From the NCBI GenBank assembly GCA_002415785.1, contig DIAJ01000003.1, positions 136,097 to 200,096 on the forward strand: 64,000 nt of DNA, read 5' to 3'. This DNA is from Flavobacteriales bacterium UBA5081 (GTDB lineage Bacteria; Bacteroidota; Bacteroidia; Flavobacteriales_E; Vicingaceae). Numbering within the stretch: the stretch's first letter is position 1; each line of letters opens with the position of its first letter. The position numbers and the translations under genes were made by a program. The notes under the pieces were generated by a model. The model did not search any database. It was not told the DNA's origin and saw only the letters and a list, made by a program, of their open reading frames with translations. This document shows positions 18,801 through 29,100 of this stretch, in pieces.

Positions 18801-20138
18801 TACTGAGTTTGTTGACACCTGTATATCGGTGGGGGCGTCATTGCCATTTTTTATACTAATCGTAAATTGCTTTACATAGGTTCCGCCGTTTAAATCGTCT
18901 GACTGAATGTATATAAAGTATGTATTTTGTGTTTCGTAGTCAAAAATAGCCTTTGTCCTTAATGAGTTCCCTACTATATTAAAGCTAGCGTTATCACTTC
19001 CTGATATGGGAGCAAAGCTGTATGAAAAGCTCTGCCCGGCGTCTTCATCTACTGATGATAGCATTCCAACTATGGTGTTTACTCCTTGGTTCTCTAGTAC
19101 GGAGTCTGATGTTAAGCCAATGTCTGTTGGCGATTCATTTAAGTTGTTAATTAATACTTTAAAAGTGTCTACATAGATATTGGCGGCAGCGTCTGCTACT
19201 TGTAGGCGAATGGAGTACTCATTTTGCACTTCATAGTTAAATGCTTGTGCGGCCAAAAGCTGATTACCACTAATACTAAATGCAGCATTGTCGGCATCTC
19301 CGGAACCTGAGACTAATGTATAGGTAAACGATTCATTAGCATCGGAGTCGGTTGCACTTAAAGTGGCTACTATGTCATTTATGCCATTGTTCTCATCTAT
19401 TTGTGTTGATGATAAATGAAGTGCTGTGGGTGGGTCATTGCGGTTGGTTACTTGGATTGTGTAGACTGTGTCGATGTAGCAACCCTCAGAGTCTGTACTT
19501 CTTATCCTAATAGAATAGTGTTGTTTTGTTTCATAATCGGCAACAAAAGCTGACTTTAATTGATTTCCACTTAGGGTAAACATTCCATTGTCAGCATCTC
19601 CAAAACCACTTACAAAACTATAGCTGTGCACTTGTCCGGCATCTTGGTCGGTTGTGCTAAGGTTACCTACGAGGGTACCGATGGCTGCACCTTCGGCAAA
19701 ACTATTGTTGCTTAATGTAATGATTGTTGGTGCTTGATTTGTTCTTACGACAAAGGGGGCTGAAGGGCTTCCATAGATCGCATTGTCTTGAAATAATACA
19801 CTATCTACACTCCTATACACAGAGTCTGTTGACTGATCGTAAAACTTAAAGGTAACACTTTCTCCATTTACCTGATCACTGTATACGCTCATTACGGCTT
19901 GGTAACTTCCGTTGATTACTGTAGAGGTATTGGCGACTCCTCGTAGTGTGTCCCTTACAAAGGCGCCCAACTTATTGGAGGGATTGTTAAGTTCTATGCA
20001 GTTTAAGTCTATAACTGCACTAACGGTCATGCTGTATTGATACTGATTGGGATTAACTGACCATGTTGGTGCTTGTGATTGCCCTGCGAAAGGGAGTAGT
20101 AGACTTGCTACTACTCCGAGAGTTTTTAAATTAAACAT
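15885..20138 (-). CDS. Giant cadherin-repeat adhesin with T9SS type B sorting domain
   Basis: A 1417-residue secreted protein. The signal peptide runs to about residue 23. An N-terminal ~110-residue module (SVNPNQYQYSMTVSAVIDL ... GSPSAPFVV) resembles one near the C-terminus of the neighbouring 3095-residue protein. Twelve cadherin-like repeats of ~100 residues follow, each with a GTxVGxLxxTDxD core and an NDAPT-like linker, with Asp/Asn residues suited to Ca2+ binding. The C-terminal gliding-motility-type (type B) sorting domain begins near YLSPNGDGRNDYWEI and ends DGIYFYVLKD...FKGTITLKR. Adjacent PorP/SprF supports T9SS export. It is probably cell-surface and adhesive; a direct role in gliding is unknown. 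Confidence 0.92.
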   Translation of the reverse strand: MFNLKTLGVVASLLLPFAGQSQAPTWSVNPNQYQYSMTVSAVIDLNCIELNNPSNKLGAFVRDTLRGVANTSTVINGSYQAVMSVYSDQVNGESVTFKFYDQSTDSVYRSVDSVLFQDNAIYGSPSAPFVVRTNQAPTIITLSNNSFAEGAAIGTLVGNLSTTDQDAGQVHSYSFVSGFGDADNGMFTLSGNQLKSAFVADYETKQHYSIRIRSTDSEGCYIDTVYTIQVTNRNDPPTALHLSSTQIDENNGINDIVATLSATDSDANESFTYTLVSGSGDADNAAFSISGNQLLAAQAFNYEVQNEYSIRLQVADAAANIYVDTFKVLINNLNESPTDIGLTSDSVLENQGVNTIVGMLSSVDEDAGQSFSYSFAPISGSDNASFNIVGNSLRTKAIFDYETQNTYFIYIQSDDLNGGTYVKQFTISIKNGNDAPTDIQVSTNSVRESMPIGTFVATLISTDQDTGSTFNYSLVNGVGDADNANFSVRNDSLFTNTVLNINTQSQQSIRLRTDDGNGGVYSKAFTFTVTDVNNAPTNLYLSNNIVAESSAKGTTVGLFTSADADANDVHTYSLVSGSGDDDNDAFLISSAELKTDTTFDVNVKSQYSVRVRTTDNQGLYFEKALQINIINSNDAPTAIQLDNNELYENLPSNSLVGSFTTTDPDTADTHTYAFVNLSANDNASFILVGNELRTSTTFDYETKSVYFIQVETDDGNGGKYNKQLSINILDTNDTPNNIMLSHNEVNEKQPAGEYIGRLTTVDQDAIDSYTYSLVIGSGSDDNSSFKISNDSLFSDDVFDILTKRSHSIRVRTTDSKNKTFERAFAIKVLNVNDAPVDINLSNRSIPENITLNSSVGFFTSSDIDSAQSFTYQLVSGNGDVDNVNFSISGDELKTNALFDYNNQRVHHIRVRTTDQGGLTYEKEFQINITNTNDAPSDIAITPSSFIENLALNTSIGSFTATDKDSNDVFTYSFVNQSNNDNGDFIIAGNELKTAANFNYEIKNLYIIEVQVRDQMGVTYSRQLTLNVLDSNDAPTNLQLNVDTLSEKLPKGSYVADLSTTDEDVSDVFSYQLVQGQGSKDNSFFRINGSILEVDSVMDYNDERRRFVRIEATDAGGKSIQKAFIINIKNRNDIPTDIIISDSLVSELAAVGTEIATITTIDQDVNDQFTYSLVSGAGSSDNKDFQISGNSLLTAKQLDYETKSSYTIRLRTTDQAGDYFEKSFIIYVENGNEAPVIVSQNFTLRENMAIGVNVGQVIASDSDLNDSLSFRILDQTVGFTISEDGMLRSARAFDYENESKIKVDVEVSDQLGAADTAVIYVEIQDQVEGTLPTAAYLSPNGDGRNDYWEIKNVQLYSNYSLTIFSANGQMVYEKPSNYNNDWDGTMNGEQLPDGIYFYVLKDTQGTSSMFKGTITLKR

Positions 20139-20179
20139 TGATTAAAATTTACTAGGATGTTGTTTAATAGTTGAATTAA

Positions 20180-20194
20180 AGTCTTATTGAGACT
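20180..20194 (-). terminator. Small hairpin between the two giant surface-protein genes
   Basis: The stem AGTCT/AGACT with a five-base loop overlaps the stop codon of the 3095-residue gene and is followed on the minus strand by a short T/A stretch. It could cause partial termination or be chance. The stem is only 5 bp. Confidence 0.25.
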
Positions 20195-23100
20195 ATTTTA
20201 TCTTTACGATTTTCTCTGTGATTATTTCTTGCTCGTCGATAAAACGAAGCTGGTATACGCCCGCTGAAAGCTCCGATAAATCAGCTTCTGTCAGCTCTAG
20301 TTGTCTTCGACCCATCGTGCTTCTGCTAATCAGTTTTCTGCCGTTTTGATCGATAACCTCTATGCGACAGTCTTCGGCCATTTCATCCGGAACCACCACC
20401 CTTAAATAATCGGTAAATGGGTTGGGGTAACTGTAGGTTAAGACCTCAACAGGTGCCGAAAGCTTATCGGTGTATTGATCGCAGTTTTGCTTAACAATTA
20501 ACTCCATTTTTATTGGATTGGTTGGAGTGCCTTGAGTTGAACTAGGTTCAAAAGTTACATTTCCTTCAACCGCAAGCTCTTCCTCGGTTTCAAGATTGTA
20601 TAAACTCATCGAATATTGTTCATTTGTTTCTCCAAATACTGTTAAATAGTACGCTCCATTTCTTTCTTCAGCACTTTTGATCCAGTCATCAGAGTAACCT
20701 CTCAATTCGTCCTCCTTAAAGGCAGTTAACACCCAATTACTATCAGCCAACAACTCTTCGCAAGTATTTATTTCAATAATCATATTAGAACTTGCTTCAA
20801 AGTCGTGAGGATTCAAATTAAATTTCTCGGGCAAAATATCTGCTAAAGATTTTTGATAAACTTGATTTTTAACTCTCAATAAGCCTTGTCTTGGATAGGT
20901 AAAACCAGTAGAAGTTGAAGACTTTAACAAATACCCCTTTAAAGGTTGCAATGCCTGCAAACTACCTATCCACCCAAGATTTTGGTCATAGTAGGCAAAA
21001 CTTTGTTGTCCTTTAATTAAGTCACCTTCAGATGCATTAAAGTTAGCTAAAGCTGTAGCCGTTGGTAAGTTCCCGGTACTAATAAAGCCTATTCTATTCC
21101 ACCCTTGATTTACATTTATAACAACTGTATCAGGATCAATGACAAAACCACTATACTCGATTGTATCTGAGTTTGAAATATGGATTAAATATGACTTTTC
21201 GTTTATGATCCCTTCGTTGTTAAGTCCGCCGACCCATCCATAAGCAGATCCGCCATAAGTTGCTTCAGCATTATTACCACGAGTTTTTATCACATCTCCA
21301 TCTTCAAAGCTCAAGCCTTCTAAGAAGGTATGAAGGTTTTTCATCTCCTTATTATATAAGGGGAAACTTACCCAGTTCCAGCCCTTTCTAAGAGTTATAG
21401 GCATAGATAGTCTATCTTCAGCATCAAACATCTGAGGAGAGGTTGGAGTTCCAATTAAATTATTATCAACAAAAAACAAGCTTGGTGTAACCCGATCATG
21501 TAACTCTCCTTTTGTAGCATTCCATACTTTAAAATGTATACTATCGGCATGATTACTATAAACATCTAAAAATGCCATATACCGATCATAAGTTGCCACA
21601 TACTGTAAGTTAGCTACTCCTCTTAACGAATCATTAATGTACGCTAAAAGAAGATCTTCTTCATTTACACTAATAGTTCCGTTAATTCGAAGCTGTCCGA
21701 TTACACTCATGCTCTTAGCAAATTGAGAAGGATCAAAACTAAAGTTAGGTGGTGTTTTTCTTACTTTAAGTTTAACAAGTAGCTTTTCATTAAATCCAAA
21801 ATCAGTACTTAGCATAATATCTTCAGAATAGTCTCCAATATTTACTGAAGGCTTAACACTAAAGCGAATCGTTTCAGTTGACAAAGGAGCAATTGTTCCT
21901 GAGGATGGGCTAACAGTTAACCAAGCCGGAATATTTGAAATTGAAAAAGTTTTCACCTCTCCTCCGTTGTTCACTACTTTAGAACTAAATGTAAGAGTAT
22001 CATTAAATTCTTTGCTAAGGTTCTTTTGAACATCTTGCCAAACAACTTGATTTTTATTAATGTATGCAATCCAAGTTTTTGGAGACTGCATTTTATTACC
22101 TCTTAAGTCCTTTACTCCTTTTACTGAGATATTAAGCGTAACATTTTCAATATTTTCGTTAGGTTCATTGGTATTAATTACTATCTTATCATTATTAACA
22201 CTCCAGCTAAAGTTTATATTTTTCACCGGGCGTGGCAAAGCTATTGCCGGCGATTCAGTTGAAGAAATGCTTGCACCACCTTGTGGAGCAATATCCAACA
22301 AGCTTGCAGAAGCATCTTTATATGAAGGAGTTAAGTTAGCAACTCCTAATTCAACTTTATAGCGTTCAAATGGATAATAAACCATTAGCCCAAACTCATT
22401 ATCTCTCATCCTGTTGAACATCTCAAGTTCAATATTTTCGCGCAAACGAGCAGAGTTCCAAATCCTAACTTCATCTAAATATCCACTATAATGTCGATCG
22501 TAGAACTCATTAATACCGTTTGTATAGTATCTTGCTCCAAGAGCTAAACGTGGTGCTCCAAAGCCATAGAAATTTTCAGAACTTATTGAGTTTTGCTGTT
22601 GTCCGTCAATATATGCAGTTGTGTTAGCAAGACGATTTAAAACCAATGCAAAGTGATGCCACTGATTATCTGCAAAGTCTACTGAAACTGCCTCAAAATC
22701 TACGCTATCATTCTTTACATGAATCGTATTATCTGCAGCAAGCTCAATGCTCCATCCATTTCTATTAATATCATTAGCTTCAAACCTTCCACTACCATTA
22801 GATATAAAAGTCATAGGACTTCCGCCTGTAGTTTTAAACCAAAACTCAATGGTTAAATCCATTTCAAATGTAGCTGCTAATGTACCTGCACTATCAAGTA
22901 ATGCAAAGTCGTCAATGCCATCAAAATAGGCACTACTACTTTTAGGACTCAGCTCCCATTGTGCATGAAATTCTGCATGGCGGGCTCTGGCAACATCCTC
23001 AGCTAAGTCTCCTCTGCCCTCTTCCATTGGCCAATAGCCTACTAAACCAGGCTCTCTGCCTGTTAAGTTCAAGTTTAATCGACTACTGATGACTGAAGCG

Positions 23101-26100
23101 CTTAAAGCTCTATTCCATATTCTCAACTGATGTGCACTGCCACTAAAATAGTCTCCTCCAGTTAATGCGCTTTTCCCAATATATGTTTTACCTCCACCGG
23201 TGTATGATGAGAAGAAGTTATTTATTGTGCTCGATTGACTAGTTGAACTACTTCTATCAACAATATCAAGGTTTAAACCAGGCTTATCATAAGTAACAGA
23301 ATAATGATGCCAAGTACTGTCATCTAATACCGTAAAATTCGACTCATAAGTTTGATTACCAACATTTACTTCAACTTTATTAGCAGCGTTAAAGCCAATA
23401 GAAAAAAAGTTATTAGAACTATTTCCCTGAGAAATTACGACTTGATTCGAACCTAGTTGGTTTCTTTTTGCCCAAAACTCCACAGTAAAGCTTTCAGATG
23501 CGAAATCAAAACCATTAGCTATTTCCAAGTATGTACTTGCTCCATCAAAAGCAACTGTTTTGTCATGCCTTAGTTCCTGACCATTAACAACGCCAGTTAG
23601 CTGAAAATTATCAATAGTTAAAGCTCCGGCTTCAATTGGTTCGTTAAATTGAATCGAAATATCATCATTAGGATCTAACACTCCATCGGCAGGCGTAGGA
23701 GTACCAAATGGATGTGGATTTACTCTATCTGCAACCCCTCCTATTACATTGGAATATTGTGTTTTATCAGGGTTTCCCGGAATTTCACAAGTCGTAAATG
23801 CCCTCATTTGATAGCTTTGATCGATCAATTGAGCCATATCAAAGTTATAGTTAATATAAGATTGATTAGTTGGAATGACCAATGGTGATGGGTGATTTGG
23901 GTAACGAACATTTATATCAGTTGTATCTTTAAACCACTCTTCCGACAATGTAATCCATGATGACTGAGCAGACGGCTTGTACTGTAACCCAATCTTTTCT
24001 AATCCACCATAATTAATATCATAGCCGGTTAATAGCATTGGCAGTGTATCTTTAAAATCATTGTTCAACACAAACTGATCTCCAGGGTTTGTAATTTCAA
24101 TGTCTGTACATGATGGTAGGAACTGAACTGAAACATAAACTGTATCAGCAATATCTTCTGTATTCCCAGTACCAAAAGAGTATTGACATTGAGAGTGAAA
24201 TACAAATGCTAAACTATCATAATGAATATGGTTTGGCCCTTTTTCGATCTGAATTTGCTTAGAAATAGATGTTTGTGCAGGAACTGCAAAACTTCTATTC
24301 GGTGTAATTCCATCTATTTTAATAATTGCTCCGTTTGGATTAGTATTTTCTAACACCTTTAAGTCATATATCTGATCTTCTAAACCATCGTTTATCAGAC
24401 TTAAGTTTATCACTGCAGCTGCATCAGCTGGTACATTATAAACGGTTCTTGGTGATGCTGAAATTCTTGGTTGCTCTAATTGAATAGTAGCTTTATCTAT
24501 GATCGAACCAGGACGATAGTATTTTGTTTTCGTTTCACCTTGATAAGGACATGCAGTTTGACCGCCTCTAGTTTTAAAGATTGGACCATAACCATCTTTA
24601 GATTTAAAAACGTCAACTGTAAAGTCATCTCCTGCATCAGAATCATCAATAGAATAGCTAAAAGTAGATGTAGTTGATGTTGTGGTAGTAGTTGTAGAAG
24701 TATGCGAATAATTTAATTTCAACTTCTGCTCAACTTCGATTCCGGAACCACCAATATCTACTCCAATTTTTAAAGCAAGTTCTTCGGCTAAGTTTAAGGA
24801 AATTTGAAAAACATCAGTTGTGTCACGAGTAGTTGATGTTGTATAAGAAACACCTGCTCCTGCTTGATAAGAAATATTTCTGTCAATGTTCGAAGAGTTC
24901 GCTAATACCTTCTCTCTTTCGTTCTTACGAATTGCATCTTCCCAAAGTCTAATCTGTTGATTATACCACCAAACACTGTCAATACCTGTAGTTATTCTAA
25001 CAGTTTGAGGTATTCCTGCTGAGTTCAACACTGTAGTATCTTTGGTAGCATAACCTGAAAAAGTATAACTTACTCCATCTGCATCATCTTTGTTTCCATT
25101 ATACTGATCTGGAGTTGCATTTGAACCAAAAACAGGATCATCATTACTTTTCCCATAGTTAGGGCTACTTACAGGAAGTTTACTGGAGTAAAGTGAATTT
25201 GAAGCTAATAATTGGTTTCTCAAATTCGCTAACCTTGGAATCACAGACTGCTCAATCCCTGCTTGAGTAAACACAAACTCAGTACCATATCCTCCGGGTA
25301 TAGTAAACATTGCTTTTGTTGAACCAACTTTAAAACTTTTTCCATTATAAGTCAATGTATCACCAAAACACTCATTATTCCCGTCACCACATTTAGCTAA
25401 GTCAATTAGAGTAATAATTTGAGATAAGCCAAAATCCATGTTAAGTGAACGACCAAAGAATAAGTCAGCATCTGGCCCAACAAACTCCGGGTCTGCACTA
25501 GTATTAATTGCAACAGAATTAGTCATTGTTTCAACATACTCATTAGTTCCTGTAATGTTAGACTCAATAGTTGTTGTAGAAAGCAATGAGTTACTGATTT
25601 CAGTCTCGGTTGTATAACCAAGTCCAATAGAGAACTTTGTTCCTAACTTAAAGTTTTTCTGAAGCTCCACTCCAACTCCACCTGCATTTTCAAATGTGCT
25701 AACCGTGGTATGCTGTGTTTCCTCCTCCCATGAAGAAAAGCTATTTGAGCCCGGAGGGTCTCTCAAAATCATAGTAACTACCTGAGGACCTGCAGTAGCA
25801 AAAGAATTACCGAGTGCTCTACCCCCAAATACTACTCCTCTAAACAGAGGGCTAGGAGTTCCATCCCCTAAATTTGGTCTCCAACTTACTGTTGAGTTTG
25901 GAGTTATTAAAGTCAACTCAAAAGTTTTAGTAAAACTATAGTCAGGAGTTAGCTGATCTGCTGCTGTATTTGCCTGACCGGCTGTAAAACGATACAATTG
26001 AGTTCCATTAAATTCATCCATTGGCTGAATTTCAAATTCAGCTGCCGGACTATTTGATAGCTGGTTATTAATAACAAACTTTCCTTCAGATAATGGAACA

Positions 26101-29100
26101 CTATCTAAAATAGGGTTTGAGGCATTATCTCTATTTTCATAAATTTCAAAAGCCTGTATATTCCATTCGTAATTGGTATTTTCTTCAAAAATAGGGTATT
26201 TCATTCCCAAGGCTGCTGTTGGAATAGTCATACTACTATCATTTACTTCTATGTTCAAGCTATCAGAGCCGTAAACTGTTTGAAAATCTGCATCTACAAC
26301 ATTTAATCTGGGAGTTTCATAGTAAATGAAATCCAACAATTTGTTAAATGCTATTGTATCGATTCGATCTATTTTCTTAACTCCCAAAGAATCTCTGAAC
26401 AAAGTATCCGTTTCAGTTTGCAACATTGGCGCCATTGACAAGTCCAAAATGCTATTGTTTGTAAAACCTATGGCATTATTAGAAGTAACATAAAAGTTCG
26501 GAACTTGATACTTGATTGGTGGAAGGTATATTTCATACTCCCCGGTGTTTACATCTGTTGTAACTGTAGTATCAAAACATCCTCCACCTTGTTGAGATAC
26601 AAAACGAATTGTAGCTCTACCAATGTTATTTGTCCCTCTACCTAAACCAGGGGGTAGAGCTTCTTGAACACCACCGCCGGCAACACGACCTACAACTTTC
26701 ATTAGTGTATTGTCAATAAATGAAGCAAGAGCTTCATTTTGCTGAAAATTGTAGTTACCACTGGAAGGGAATCTTCCAACTGCAAAAGTATGACCTTGCT
26801 TCTCTGCAGTTAGTACATGAGGACCTATAGGAACTTGAAGTGAAAACAATCCATCTTCATCTGTTCTAACAGGCTCCCCATTTTGAATAACTACTTCACC
26901 ATCAACTTTGATAAAAACATCTTCTACAAAACAAGTAGAGTTTTCAAACTTAACTGAACCAGTTACATTAAAAGAAGAGTTATCTGTAAAATCAACATTA
27001 GAGAAATTTGGAGTACTTCCTCCAATATATAAAGTAGTGGTTGCAGGAGAAAAAGTATGTGTTCCAAATGATGGAGTCAATATAAAGTTATCTCCATTGC
27101 CTAAGTAAGGAACAAAGGGAATAAAGTAACTCCCACGTTCATCTGTATAAGCCCCTGCGGTTAGTTGATTTGAGCTTGGTTTACTACCATTAAAAGTTAC
27201 ACCTACTAAATCAGCGTGATTTTTATTAGGTGTTAATAAAGTTTTTGAGTAATCATAAGCACGTCCACCAAAGCCCTCATCAAACCTCCAATAACCTCTT
27301 AAAGAATTCATTGAAGGATTAACATAAACATCATAAGATTGCAAAAGCTCTAAATCAGATATAGCTCTGTTATAAAAGCGCACTTCATCAAGCTGACCTT
27401 TAAAGTAATCTCCCGTACCTGATTTACCAATCATTAGGTTTGAAGTAGAATTTAATGCAGTTTGATTTGAGACCTCTGCTTTTAATAATGCTCCATTAAC
27501 ATATAGTTTCATAGTGTCACCTGAAACACTTCCCGCTACTGAAGCCCAGTTTCCTGCAATAATAAATGGGGAGCTCGCAGAAATGGTTTTATTCCCGCTG
27601 GTTAATTTTAGTGTACTTCCATCCAAGAACAACTCCCAACCTGAAGTGCTTGATTTTTTAGAAGCAATAACCTTTTTGCCTGTTAAGTTTTGTGGTCTTA
27701 TAAAAGCAACAATTGTCATAGAGTCTGACTGAAAGGCTGTTGGGTTCCCTGCATTTGCATAGGCAGAAGTCCCATTAAAGTCCCCTGAAAAGCCACTTGC
27801 TCCTGAAGCAGCTTCAGCTGTAACTTTCACCCCTTTAACTGCCGTACCTCCATCATAAGTTACTTGTCCATTAACTGTTCCAAATGCCAAACGGAAACCA
27901 ATATCTTTAGTGATATTAGAGTTCAAAGTATTTCCTGCACAATCAGACACGCCCTGAATCATATATTCATAAAGCGTATTAGCATTAGCTGTATTATCAG
28001 AATAAAACCTTGACTTCCCTTCAACTGAAGCAACAAAAACGGTATCAGAAGTTAGTGGGTTAATTCGATAAACATACCAGTCATCAACTTGTCGTGTTGG
28101 TGTTTTCCACTTTAACTCTATACGGTCGCCAAACTCCCCATCAGATGACTCTACTTTATTTTGTGATTGATTAAACACATTGGCAATGTCAGCAGGAATA
28201 TATGCAGCCTGACTGTTTGTTGACATAACTCCATTAGTCCTACAACTGTTATATACCTTAACCTGATAAGTTAAATTCTGACAGATATCAGCCGAGTTGT
28301 CTGTATATGTGGTAACATTCTCTCCCACGTCAAACTCTACCTGTCCGGTTGCGCTTTGTCTTACAATCTTAAATCCTTCCTCCATTTTGGAGTTATCAAC
28401 CCAAGTTAAAGTAACTTCTCGATCAGTTGTATCTATTACTATTGATGAAGTAGCAGTTGCAACTGGGGCTCCTAAACCCACCTTTGATTCAGAACTTGTA
28501 TATGAAGAGTAGATTGGAGTTGTTCTATTTGGACAAGCACCAGTTGCTCTAACTTTATAAAAGTACTCGGTGCCTACATTTGTATTGTTATCTCTAATTG
28601 ACCGGTCAGCTCCAGAAATAGTATATGTTTGAGTATTTGCAGAAAAGGCATTGTTAGTTGCCCTTAAAACTTCAAAGTTGCTAGGATTATTAGAATTTGA
28701 CCAGTTCCAAGTAACATCAATTGCACCTCCACAGTCAGCTTGATCTAAAAACAATCCTGTTGGTGTACCTGCAATACCTATCTTTCTACCATTTACTATA
28801 ACACCGGGACTCTTCGCAATCCTTGTAGCACTATAATGCATCACTGTTCTAATTCGATATTCTTGCTCCTTTCCTGCTGGAGCAGCAGCATCGTTATAGC
28901 TTGTTCCTGTATTGTTGTATATATTAGTATAGCTACCTGAAGTATTCGCTTCTCTTCTTTCAACTTCAAATCTTAAATTAGAAGCTCCTGCTACAATAGA
29001 GGGAGCCAGCCAACTAAGGGGCACCTCATCACAAGAAACATCAAAACCCGCTTGAGGAGATTGAGGATCATCAATACGAGTTGCAATTTGTTTTTGAATA

